From positions 1-34,401 of the IMG/VR virus record IMGVR_UViG_3300005580_000012: a DNA stretch of 34,401 nucleotides; one strand, 5' to 3'. This document shows, piece by piece, positions 23,371 through 29,345 of the stretch. The number at the start of each line of letters is the position of its first letter. The first letter of the stretch is position 1. The notes under the pieces were generated by a model that made no database searches, was not told the DNA's origin, and saw only the letters and a list, made by a program, of their open reading frames with translations. The stretch is from a virus. The translations under genes and the position numbers were made by a program.

Positions 23371-23934
23371 ATGGAGAATATAAAAGAAAAACTTAGCGAT
23401 GTCTTACATCACTATGTTGCAATAGCAGTAGCTGTACTGTTTTTATTTACTGGTCAACCAGAAATAATGCAATCAGCATCTGCACTGGTTGTAAAACCAG
23501 ATGTAAAAACCGAAGCACAACTTAACAAGGAAAAACTGAAGCAATTCAGTAATACTGTGTGGAAACCATCCGAGTCTTTAACAGACAAAGAATTGGTTGA
23601 ACTTCTCGAAGCTGTAGGCTTTGAGGGTAGCGCCCTTAAAATGGCGTGGGCCGTAGCTAAAAAGGAGTCTAATGGACGCCCAATGGCTTATAACGGTAAC
23701 AGTAAGACTGGAGACAGCTCTTACGGAATTTTTCAAATCAACATGTTGGGAAACCTAGGTGATGATCGTAAAGAAAAATTCAAACTGGATAGTAACTACT
23801 CGTTATTCGATCCAGCAATCAACGCAGAGATAACGTATTATATGACCAATGGCGGTCAAGATTGGTCGTCATGGAAAGGTTTAACTCCTCGAACAAAAGA
23901 GTGGTTAGGCAAGTTTCCATCTAAAAAGGAGTAA
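23371..23934 (+). CDS. Secreted lysozyme-like transglycosylase (endolysin candidate)
   Basis: 187 aa from the ATG at 23371. Earlier TTG and ATG codons overlap the GGAGGA ribosome site, which is 7 nt before this ATG. Residues 15-38 form a hydrophobic segment ending in QSASA, so a signal peptide or membrane anchor is likely. The lysozyme-like domain begins at about 70. The catalytic Glu is probably E99 (AWAVAKKESNG), with the substrate-groove motif SSYGIFQIN at 116-124 and W165/W168 (GQDWSSWKG). It would cleave peptidoglycan glycan strands. Export independent of a holin is possible. It leads a small plus-strand operon, so it could also act in entry or superinfection exclusion. Confidence 0.85.
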   Translation: MENIKEKLSDVLHHYVAIAVAVLFLFTGQPEIMQSASALVVKPDVKTEAQLNKEKLKQFSNTVWKPSESLTDKELVELLEAVGFEGSALKMAWAVAKKESNGRPMAYNGNSKTGDSSYGIFQINMLGNLGDDRKEKFKLDSNYSLFDPAINAEITYYMTNGGQDWSSWKGLTPRTKEWLGKFPSKKE

Positions 23935-23958
23935 GGAGTTAATATCAAGATACAAATA

Positions 23959-24156
23959 GTGTCTGAATATTTAGCTCTGTCAAGGGAAGGCCTTGTGTCA
24001 GAGATGATTTGTCCATTAGACCAAGGTCTTCTCTTTTCCAACCAAGACGAAAAAGAAGAAATCTTTGTATACTGTCTTTCTTGCCAATATAAAAATTATA
24101 TTGGAAGTGCTGTTTATTCAAAAATGCTGGAGGGTGTAAAGAATGCCGCTAAATAA
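23959..24156 (+). CDS. Small Cys-containing protein (zinc-ribbon-like)
   Basis: 65 aa from the GTG at 23959. Two Cys groups, C in MICPLDQG and CxxC in YCLSCQYK, resemble a small zinc ribbon. The start is uncertain. The only good ribosome site (AAGGAG, 23933-23938) is 20 nt before the GTG but 5 nt before an in-frame ATC at 23944, which would add five residues (M/I-K-I-Q-I). An AUC start is rare but would fit the spacing. It follows the lysozyme closely and overlaps the next gene. Function unknown. Confidence 0.6.
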   Translation: MSEYLALSREGLVSEMICPLDQGLLFSNQDEKEEIFVYCLSCQYKNYIGSAVYSKMLEGVKNAAK

Positions 24157-24346
24157 CGAATTTGATGAAGCTTTAAGAGCTAAAGTTGCTAGAAATATTC
24201 CATGCATGCATATGCCTGGCTTGCTTCTTGCAGAAAAAGCTCTTATTGTAGTTAAAGAATATGCTGAAGAAGCTAAATCTAGAGGTTTAACAACTATTGA
24301 TGAATTGCTTGAAGACATGAAAGTAAAAAATGGACAAGCCGAGTAA
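24143..24346 (+). CDS. Small hypothetical protein
   Basis: 67 aa, mostly helical (LLLAEKALIVVKEYAEEAKSRGLTTIDELLEDMK). No family is recognised. A GGAGGG site lies 8 nt before the ATG, which overlaps the upstream gene by 14 nt. It is part of the lysozyme operon. Confidence 0.65.
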   Translation: MPLNNEFDEALRAKVARNIPCMHMPGLLLAEKALIVVKEYAEEAKSRGLTTIDELLEDMKVKNGQAE

Positions 24347-24533
24347 TAATTTAGAAGATAACTTGCCTATGGTCAACTATATAATGCTTCATAGAATATA
24401 TGACGTATTATGTCTAATAGCTAAAAATACAGGGGCTAGCAATGAGATTGAAAAAATGGTAAAATATCATGAAGATGGTTTTTTGCTGGGACCTTCCCCA
24501 GCATTTAGAGCGGAAGATGAAAAGAATGAATAA
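24330..24533 (+). CDS. Small hypothetical actinophage-type protein
   Basis: 67 aa. The segment 'LPMVNYIMLHRIYDVLCLIA' and the later 'KMVKYHEDGFLLGPSPAF' match a small phage protein pattern I recall from actinophages, where it is encoded near other short genes. There is no known role. It overlaps the preceding gene by 17 nt, and the ribosome site is weak, so translation is probably coupled. Confidence 0.65.
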   Translation: MDKPSNNLEDNLPMVNYIMLHRIYDVLCLIAKNTGASNEIEKMVKYHEDGFLLGPSPAFRAEDEKNE

Positions 24534-24723
24534 AGATAAAGATTCAGTAGTAGAACTTATGGTTGCAGTATATGAATCAGTAAATACAAAAATGGCATTA
24601 ATGTCTGGAATGACTGAAGAAGAAGTAGAATCAAAAACAAATGAGGCGCGTCCAGCTATGGTTTACTTTATGTCTGAAATATACAATAAGCTTGATGAAA
24701 ATGACATACTAGCTCAACAATAA
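24526..24723 (+). CDS. Small hypothetical protein
   Basis: 65 aa from the ATG at 24526. A longer reading from 24469 is in frame but lacks a ribosome site, whereas GGAAG lies 9 nt before this ATG. It is helical and acidic (VVELMVAVYESVNTKMALMSGMTEEEVE). It overlaps the upstream stop by 8 nt. Function unknown. Confidence 0.65.
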   Translation: MNKDKDSVVELMVAVYESVNTKMALMSGMTEEEVESKTNEARPAMVYFMSEIYNKLDENDILAQQ

Positions 24724-24742
24724 ATAAAATAAGTGATATAAT
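24714..24742 (+). promoter_or_regulatory. Extended -10 promoter for a leaderless small gene
   Basis: TGATATAAT (24734-24742), preceded by TCAACA at 24714-24719 with a 17-nt spacer. The -10 is followed by 6 nt (TAGTTT) and the ATG at 24749, the same geometry as at 44, 28087 and 28831. Confidence 0.6.
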
Positions 24743-24748
24743 TAGTTT

Positions 24749-24910
24749 ATGTCACCTAAACATTTTGGCAAAGTAATGAACACTCCATACTTTAGAATGG
24801 ATCAACAAGTTTTGTCACTTTGTAAATGTTTTGAGTGCAGGATAGAAAATTTTTTTATTAGATTTTTTAATATAAAGAAAATAAAAATAAAATTACGTAA
24901 GTCGAGATAA
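24749..24910 (+). CDS. 53-residue basic protein, probably leaderless
   Basis: The reading frame MSPKHFGKVMNTPYF... carries a Cys cluster (CKCFEC, about 25-30) and a very basic C-terminus (FNIKKIKIKLRKSR). No ribosome site precedes it. The extended -10 places the predicted transcript start at the ATG. It ends just before the operon terminator. No homologue is recognised. It may bind nucleic acid or membrane, which is inference from charge alone. Confidence 0.55.
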   Translation: MSPKHFGKVMNTPYFRMDQQVLSLCKCFECRIENFFIRFFNIKKIKIKLRKSR

Positions 24911-24915
24911 AACTC

Positions 24916-24933
24916 CTTACGTATGCACGTAAG
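24916..24933 (+). other. Hairpin ahead of the terminator
   Basis: CTTACG (24916-24921) pairs with CGTAAG (24928-24933) around a TATGCA loop, immediately upstream of the main terminator hairpin. It might protect the 3' end or pause polymerase. Confidence 0.45.
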
Positions 24934-24938
24934 TGCTT

Positions 24939-24978
24939 AACCCCAATCGGATCCGCCTCTGATTGGGGTTTTTATTTT
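24939..24978 (+). terminator. Strong intrinsic terminator of the lysozyme operon
   Basis: 10-bp stem AACCCCAATC (24939-24948) and GATTGGGGTT (24961-24970) with a 12-nt loop, followed by a T-rich tract (TTTTTATTTT). It lies between convergent operons and may also act on the minus-strand genes ending at 24988. Confidence 0.9.
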
Positions 24979-24987
24979 AGTCATATC

Positions 24988-25587
24988 TTACAGAAGCTTG
25001 TGTACAAACATTGAGACTATTATTCTGTCTCCATTATAAAATTTATTTACGGCATGAGAATACTCTTCTGTTCCAGGGTGGCAAACTAGTGTTCCAGCTT
25101 TAGGCTTAATGGATATATCTTTATTTACATATACAACTTCTCCGCCTTCAAAGTCATCGTTAATAAATATAATGATACCCTTCGATACAAAAGATTTTCT
25201 TTCGTTTAAATCTTTTTCCGACAAATCGTAAGGAATATCATCTGAGTGTGGAGGCATTATATAGCTAGAGTTTGCAAAATCTTCTGGAACATCATTTGAA
25301 GAAAAATCAAAATTTCTATATTTAATCAGTGACACAAAATCTGTATAGGGCCTGATTAAAATTTCTGTTTCATTGTTAAAAAAATCATCAAGCTTTGATA
25401 AATATCCATGCCAAATATTGGTAAAATTACTTTCTTCTATAATTAAAGAAGTGTGTGATGGGTGTCCGTAGTCTTCTATATGAGAATCTGACTTTATCGC
25501 ATTGTTTAAGGTAACTAAATCTTCTTTAGATATAAAGTTTTCTATATAAAAGATATTGTCGTCTACATAAACTTTATCAAATTTCAT
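24988..25587 (-). CDS. 2OG-Fe(II) oxygenase
   Basis: 199 aa. Fe ligands H114-S-D116 (MPPHSDDIPY) and H178 (EYSHAV), with R188 (GDRIIVSMF) binding 2OG. FINDDFEGGEVVYVN and KPKAGTLVCHPG are conserved. It lacks the longer N-terminal region of the left-arm members but has the FYIENFISKEDL opening of P4H-type enzymes. It is last in the minus-strand operon that includes the sulfotransferase and SGNH-like genes. The ribosome site is weak. Substrate unknown. Confidence 0.88.
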   Translation of the reverse strand: MKFDKVYVDDNIFYIENFISKEDLVTLNNAIKSDSHIEDYGHPSHTSLIIEESNFTNIWHGYLSKLDDFFNNETEILIRPYTDFVSLIKYRNFDFSSNDVPEDFANSSYIMPPHSDDIPYDLSEKDLNERKSFVSKGIIIFINDDFEGGEVVYVNKDISIKPKAGTLVCHPGTEEYSHAVNKFYNGDRIIVSMFVHKLL

Positions 25588-25598
25588 CTTTACCGCGT

Positions 25599-26069
25599 TT
25601 ATTCACAAGATAATCCGCCTATATAGTTAAGGTTTATTACGCACCTTGCATTTTTGTCTGTTTGAGAAAATCCAGAATGCAATAGGTTAGAATCAAACAC
25701 AACAAGTCTATTAGCAATTGTATCTACGACGGTTCCGTCTTTAAACTTTGTGTATCCATTATTGGTGTTTAAATAAAAAATTGCTGTATTATGTTTAAGG
25801 GGTGTATCTGTATGAAAACCACCTTCTATATGTTCTGAAGTTTTTATTCCAAGGTTGGCCTTGACTCTTAATAGATCCGATGGATTTATCTTATCTATTA
25901 AATCTGATAAAACTGGATAATGAATAGATTTAGAAGTTTCTTGATGAGATTTTTGAAAAAAAACGTGGGTAAACTGGTGTCTATCTAAAGCTCTTTTATC
26001 ACCTGGAGACACTATATACGCATTGTAATTCCATGGAAAATCTTGATTGTTTAAAATAGAATATTGCAT
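25599..26069 (-). CDS. Short 2OG-Fe(II) oxygenase-like protein
   Basis: 156 aa. HxD is H86-T-D88 (GGFHTDTP), the distal His is H131 (NLLHSGFS) and the basic residue is R142 (ARCVINLNYIGG). The EGGE strand of the other members is replaced by YLNTNNGYTKFKDG, so it belongs to a different oxygenase subgroup, similar to short phage P4H-like proteins with 'T.FYLNTNNG.T'. 'NRLVVFDSNLLHSG' is typical. It overlaps no neighbour and precedes the 24988 gene by 11 nt. Confidence 0.85.
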   Translation of the reverse strand: MQYSILNNQDFPWNYNAYIVSPGDKRALDRHQFTHVFFQKSHQETSKSIHYPVLSDLIDKINPSDLLRVKANLGIKTSEHIEGGFHTDTPLKHNTAIFYLNTNNGYTKFKDGTVVDTIANRLVVFDSNLLHSGFSQTDKNARCVINLNYIGGLSCE

Positions 26070-26166
26070 CTTGGTGAAAGAAGATAAATCTAGATAATTA
26101 TCAAATATTTTAATTTTTTACTCCATTATTAATGCGAAAAAAGTGCGGCGGAAAGTGAGCCGAAAA
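26070..26166. other. Intergenic region, no gene seen
   Basis: AT-rich gap with an imperfect inverted repeat (GATAAATCTAGATAATTATC on the plus strand, about 26084-26103) just upstream of the 26069 start. It could be an operator. No promoter stands out. Confidence 0.4.
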
Positions 26167-26334
26167 TTAGAGACCATCATTTTGATCTTCGTATAAACTT
26201 CTTAAATACTCCATATGAGCTAGACGTTGTTCCTCAGAGCCAATTTTATGCTCTACTATAACACCTGCCCACATAATAAAAAGGAGGGTCGAAAGAGGAA
26301 CATCATAAGCTATCATATTAGTATTATACTCCAT
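26167..26334 (-). CDS. 55-residue single-pass membrane protein
   Basis: Minus-strand frame MEYNTNMIAYDVPLSTLLF... ending NDGL. Residues of about 13-27 form a hydrophobic helix (PLSTLLFIMWAGVIV), followed by an acidic or polar cytoplasmic-type tail (GSEEQRLAHMEYLRSLYED). There is no classical ribosome site, and the start codon abuts the parS-like palindrome. No family is recognised. Confidence 0.55.
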   Translation of the reverse strand: MEYNTNMIAYDVPLSTLLFIMWAGVIVEHKIGSEEQRLAHMEYLRSLYEDQNDGL

Positions 26335-26349
26335 GTTTCACATGAAACA
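26334..26349. promoter_or_regulatory. parS-like palindrome
   Basis: TGTTTCACATGAAACA differs by one base from the ParB-binding consensus TGTTTCACGTGAAACA. It overlaps the start of the 55-aa gene. It could bind the host ParB, or it could be an unrelated repressor operator. Confidence 0.5.
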
Positions 26350-26380
26350 CAACTTGCAGAAAGTGAGTCAAAAATAGAAG

Positions 26381-26950
26381 CTACAATATTAAACATTTTG
26401 CCAATGCTTTCTTATATAGGTCAGTATGCTTAGATAAATCTATATTATCAATCATTGGCCTAGATTGATCATACAAGATATTAGTCTTTGAGGTAATAAG
26501 CTTTCTAGGATCCTGACTTTGCAGATACCACTGTTCATATTGAGCATATTCTGTTTGTACAGGGTTAAAAGTCTTATTGCTCTTTTTACAGAAATACTCT
26601 GCAATTTTGGCGGGGTCAGAAGTAACATCCTCAAACCTGAATATATGCTCTACATTGTCTATAATGAACTCATAGTAATAGATATACTGCTCAAGTCTAA
26701 ATTCTAAATTTTCTAAGGATTCCATAGTCAATAATGAAGCAAGGGAGTCTTTTGGATTTCTAATTACTGCCATAGTATTACCAAGATTGGTTAAGCTGTT
26801 TAATTTGGCATTAAAGAAATCTTCTGCCTCTGTACTTCCCGTTTTTTTTATATATGGAAGTGTGTCTATGGATAAATCAGTGTTATTTTCTATATACCAT
26901 CTAAACCAATGTTTTGCAGATCTAGGATGTGTAATTAAATCAATGTCCAT
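26381..26950 (-). CDS. Sulfotransferase-like protein
   Basis: 189 aa from the ATG at 26950. A TTG nine bases earlier is possible. The 5' phosphosulfate-binding loop appears as THPRSAKHWFRW (residues 7-18) and the 3' phosphate-binding element as AVIRNPKDSLAS (61-72). Both are characteristic of PAPS-dependent sulfotransferases, which move sulfate to sugars or other acceptors. 'HIFRFEDVTSDPAKIAEYF' also matches the family ('Y.ed...dp...i..f'). The protein is shorter than typical members (250-300 aa) but has the N- and C-terminal landmarks. It lies in an operon with small membrane proteins, an SGNH-like protein and oxygenases. Confidence 0.75.
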   Translation of the reverse strand: MDIDLITHPRSAKHWFRWYIENNTDLSIDTLPYIKKTGSTEAEDFFNAKLNSLTNLGNTMAVIRNPKDSLASLLTMESLENLEFRLEQYIYYYEFIIDNVEHIFRFEDVTSDPAKIAEYFCKKSNKTFNPVQTEYAQYEQWYLQSQDPRKLITSKTNILYDQSRPMIDNIDLSKHTDLYKKALAKCLIL

Positions 26951-26965
26951 AATGTCCAAATTGTC

Positions 26966-27070
26966 CTATATATTAAACAAAAGAAATGTAGCTATCACAA
27001 AGAAGCACAAAGCAATAAATCTGATCTTCTTTTTTCTTGGCCATTCATCTGGCACTCTTACTTGATCCAT
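26966..27070 (-). CDS. 34-residue membrane microprotein
   Basis: Minus-strand frame MDQVRVPDEWPRKKKIRF... with a basic turn (PRKKK), then a hydrophobic helix to the end (FIALCFFVIATFLLFNI). The strong AAGGAGG site 6 nt before the ATG supports translation. No family recognised. Confidence 0.65.
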   Translation of the reverse strand: MDQVRVPDEWPRKKKIRFIALCFFVIATFLLFNI

Positions 27071-27089
27071 ATTTTCCTCCTTGTAGATA

Positions 27090-27200
27090 TTAGCCTATTA
27101 TCTGATACATTATACCAAGGATAAAAGTTATTACAGTTACTATGGCTATAGCCAAAAGAGTATTCAATGTTCTATCCCCGTTTTTTAAAAAATTTAACAT
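27090..27200 (-). CDS. 36-residue membrane microprotein
   Basis: Minus-strand frame MLNFLKNGDRTLNTLLAIAI... is nearly all a single hydrophobic helix (LLAIAIVTVITFILGIMY). The ATG overlaps the end of the upstream zinc microprotein (ATGTTAA), so translation is coupled, and AGAGGA lies about 9 nt upstream. Function unknown. Confidence 0.6.
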   Translation of the reverse strand: MLNFLKNGDRTLNTLLAIAIVTVITFILGIMYQIIG

Positions 27201-27307
27201 TTGCAACGATCCTCTTCGAAAACACCTTTTAGGGCATCTTCAATATGTTCTCCACAACCAGTCCAGGTTGCTTTATTGCACTTGCTACAAGTGATTTTTG
27301 AGCACAT
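27194..27307 (-). CDS. 37-residue Cys-rich zinc microprotein
   Basis: Minus-strand frame MCSKITCSKCNKATWTGCG... with Cys at 2, 7, 10, 18, 35 and 37 and a His at 21. The pattern 'CSKC.K.TW.GCG.H' and the final C.C match a very small protein common in actinobacterial genomes that probably binds zinc. Its function is unestablished. An AGGAG site lies 6 nt before the ATG. It starts the microprotein-sulfotransferase operon. It suggests gene traffic between phage and actinobacterial hosts. Confidence 0.7.
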   Translation of the reverse strand: MCSKITCSKCNKATWTGCGEHIEDALKGVFEEDRCKC

Positions 27308-27511
27308 ATCTATCTCCTATTTGTCTTATATCTTTTAATAGTTTATCTGGGGATATTAGATTTTAGGAAAGCCCCCCTACCCCCCAAATTTTTTCTTTTT
27401 GGAAAGATAGAGAAAGCAGTTCCTGAACATATATCCACAGATGTTATCTGGTACATATTGAGTTTCAGGGTAAGCCCCCCACAAAGCAAACTAAGTGTAG
27501 CATTTGTTATT
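27308..27511. other. Intergenic region with a diverged direct repeat
   Basis: No gene seen. It holds an imperfect direct repeat (see the separate entry), a C-rich stretch (CCCCCCTACCCCCC on the plus strand) and a near-match to a DnaA box (ATATCCACA, about 27430). It presumably carries the promoter for the 27307 gene on the minus strand. Confidence 0.5.
27340..27482. repeat. Diverged direct repeat, about 100 nt apart
   Basis: Two roughly 40-nt copies, 27340-27379 and 27440-27482, share TTATCTGG, a central ATAT.(T/A)GA.TTT and AAGCCCCCC. They look like a duplicated control region. Confidence 0.5.
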
Positions 27512-28087
27512 TTACAAAGTCAATGACTTTGCTATAATTAAATTTAAAACTTTTTCAAGATACTTATCTGGCCAAGTTAGTCCTTTACCATTTTTTTCTA
27601 TAACATTTTCAGAACTTAAGACACCATTTTTGCCTAGGCACTCATACATTTCTTTTTGAGTTATAACTATCCTAGTATTATATTTTTGTACAGCTACTGC
27701 TAATGCTTTTTTAAAATGATCTTCTGCATTTAGTTTATCTGGATGAGAATCAGACCATATTGGCCACGGTTCTGCAAAATAAACATTTTGAAAATAAGGA
27801 TTTAGGTATTTTGTGGCCAACTCTACATATCTGTCAACTTTTGCTTTTATATCTTCATATATAGGTTCTGTGTTTCTAATATCTGCATGTCCAAGAAATA
27901 CTATTATATTTTGGTCAACTGGAATATTATAGTTTTGCATTTCCATTAAAGGAATATTTACTTTTAATAATTTTTCATTTAAAGAAGATGACCAAAGCCC
28001 TCTTATTCCAATTAATTCAATGTTATCAGTTTTTATATTTAAATCATGCATGTTTTCAACATGGCAATCTCCAAATATATATAACAT
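27512..28087 (-). CDS. SGNH-hydrolase-like protein with Cys at the nucleophile position
   Basis: 191 aa. It opens with IFGDCHV (residues 4-10), matching SGNH block I (GDS.), but with Cys8 in place of the catalytic Ser. 'VFLGHADIRN' (63-72) matches the phage-type block III (GE.D.R in relatives). 'FAEPWPIWSDSHP' and 'NAEDHF' supply candidates for the final Asp/His pair. SGNH enzymes remove or transfer acyl groups on sugars. With a Cys nucleophile it might still act as a hydrolase or be non-catalytic. The start lies 6 nt after a TGATACAAT extended -10, so a leaderless transcript is possible in addition to read-through from 28100-28831. Confidence 0.6.
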   Translation of the reverse strand: MLYIFGDCHVENMHDLNIKTDNIELIGIRGLWSSSLNEKLLKVNIPLMEMQNYNIPVDQNIIVFLGHADIRNTEPIYEDIKAKVDRYVELATKYLNPYFQNVYFAEPWPIWSDSHPDKLNAEDHFKKALAVAVQKYNTRIVITQKEMYECLGKNGVLSSENVIEKNGKGLTWPDKYLEKVLNLIIAKSLTL

Positions 28088-28093
28088 TAATCT

Positions 28094-28102
28094 ATTGTAT
28101 CA
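28094..28102 (-). promoter_or_regulatory. Extended -10 promoter overlapping the oxygenase stop codon
   Basis: Minus-strand TGATACAAT, where the TGA is also the stop codon of 28100-28831, followed by 6 nt and the ATG at 28087. Same geometry as the other leaderless candidates, with one mismatch in the -10. Confidence 0.5.
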
Positions 28103-28831
28103 ATATTTTTTTTCTAAATACTCATGTGGAGTTGTGTAAAATCCTTCAGGCAAATCGTCTTCTCCAAATATGCCAGTTACGGCGCTAGACATTTTAACTG
28201 CATCTATTCCCTCATATAGCTGATCATTTTTTCTTAATTCTTCCGCTTCAGGAAGTGATGCAAATCCAGCTACAATATATCTGATCCTATCTCCTTGAAC
28301 ATCTTCTGTATGATGTGCATATTCTTCCCAACCAGGATGTAGTAGCAAATCTCCCTTTTCAGGTTTATAGATAAATTTAATATTTGGGTAGGATATTTCA
28401 CCACCGTCAAAATTGCTTATATAGTGCGTAACGCCAAATACGCATTTATTATCCATACCTAGCGATTCTACCAAATTGTCAGCATGTAAGAACATAGACT
28501 GGCCTTTGGTCATTCTGTGAACAGAGTTCATGCTTTCTACCCAAAGCTCCTGTCTAAAGAGCTCCTGTAGCCTTATACGCATATGTTTTAGCTCTGCATC
28601 AAGTTCTGGATCCTCTACAAAAAAGAACTTACCATGCCACCATTCTCTTTTGTTTTTTTCCCACCAAGCATCTTCTCCAAATGATTCTACGTGGTTCACT
28701 AGCCTATCACAAAGATCATCTGATAGCCAGTTTTTTAATACAACAATGTTTTTTTCAATCAGAACAGCATTAGGCTCTTTCTCTAATATTTGAGCAAGCT
28801 GTTTCTTAACTATAGATGCATATGGTTCCAT
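28100..28831 (-). CDS. 2OG-Fe(II) oxygenase
   Basis: 243 aa from the ATG at 28831. An in-frame GTG at 28846 lies within the promoter -10 region and is less likely. Fe ligands H116-A-D118 (MFLHADN) and H173 or H174 (EYAHHTEDV), with R182 or R184 (GDRIRYIVAGF) for 2OG. 'SNFDGGEISYPN' and 'YKPEKGDLLLHPGW' follow the P4H-like pattern. The N-terminal 'VVLKNWLSDDLCDRLVNHVE' is the usual P4H opening. It heads the operon. A TATAAT 6 nt before the ATG predicts a leaderless mRNA. Confidence 0.88.
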   Translation of the reverse strand: MEPYASIVKKQLAQILEKEPNAVLIEKNIVVLKNWLSDDLCDRLVNHVESFGEDAWWEKNKREWWHGKFFFVEDPELDAELKHMRIRLQELFRQELWVESMNSVHRMTKGQSMFLHADNLVESLGMDNKCVFGVTHYISNFDGGEISYPNIKFIYKPEKGDLLLHPGWEEYAHHTEDVQGDRIRYIVAGFASLPEAEELRKNDQLYEGIDAVKMSSAVTGIFGEDDLPEGFYTTPHEYLEKKY

Positions 28832-28837
28832 GTTCTT

Positions 28838-28845
28838 ATTATACA
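28838..28845 (-). promoter_or_regulatory. -10 promoter for a leaderless oxygenase gene
   Basis: Minus-strand TGTATAAT followed by AAGAAC and the ATG at 28831. Spacing from -10 to ATG is 6 nt, as at 44, 24749 and 28087. The -35 region is weak. Confidence 0.55.
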
Positions 28846-28846
28846 C

Positions 28847-29042
28847 CGCCCTATATTCTAGTTGACTGCTTTTTAGGATTTAAGAAAATGTTAATATATT
28901 TTTTACATGTATGATACACAAAAAAAATCGAATGAAATTTTCCGATAGTGCGCCCATAATGTCCGAATTGCACCTTATTTTTTGTAAATGTGATGTAACT
29001 CATAGTCAAAATGTCCGAATTGACCGATTCTTAACTTGAAAA
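28847..29042. other. Divergent control region between left and right arms
   Basis: No gene seen. It contains two copies of AATGTCCGAATTG (28958-28970 and 29010-29022) and an imperfect CRP-like palindrome, TGTGATGTAACTCATA, at 28989-29004, before promoter P1. It probably controls both the oxygenase operon and the right-arm genes. Confidence 0.55.
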
Positions 29043-29064
29043 TGTCAGACCCCCATGCTATGCT
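29036..29064 (+). promoter_or_regulatory. Promoter P1 (TGTCA-N11-TATGCT)
   Basis: TGTCA box at 29043-29047, 11 nt, and -10 TATGCT at 29059-29064. A sigma70-like -35 TTGAAA at 29036-29041 is also present with a 17-nt spacer. Confidence 0.75.
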
Positions 29065-29094
29065 TAAGGTATAACAAAAAGAAAGGAAGTTAAA

Positions 29095-29310
29095 ATGACT
29101 TCACTAGATAAAAATACAATTAAACATTCACAATTTGGTCACCTTGACCTCGGACAGCGTATCCGATTAGGCGCTGAAATGATTGCCAACGGAGAGACAG
29201 TTTCTTTCCGTGGCGCTAGTGCTGAAACCTATCGCCTAGTAATGACCCTTGCTAATCGTATCAAGCAAGAGCGTGAGTTTCCTCAATGCCCTTGCGGAGA
29301 GTGTGACTAA
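29095..29310 (+). CDS. Small hypothetical early protein
   Basis: 71 aa. The sequence 'LDLGQRIRLGAEMIANGETVSFRGASAETYRLVMTLANRIK' is a helical domain that could bind DNA or protein (inference). It ends in CPCGECD, a Cys knuckle. It is the first gene of the right arm, with a GGAAG site 6 nt before the ATG and promoter P1 about 30 nt upstream. No family recognised. Confidence 0.7.
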   Translation: MTSLDKNTIKHSQFGHLDLGQRIRLGAEMIANGETVSFRGASAETYRLVMTLANRIKQEREFPQCPCGECD

Positions 29311-29345
29311 CCTCACACCTCACAGGGTGCGTGTCGCCTTGATAA

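Noticed and set aside
26227-26433. 68-codon plus-strand frame
   Set aside because: No ribosome site, overlaps the better-supported minus-strand membrane protein and sulfotransferase-like gene, and is poor in typical codon use.
26951-26963. AATGTCCAAATTG resembling the paired sites near 28958
   Set aside because: A single imperfect copy at a gene junction with no promoter nearby. Likely chance.
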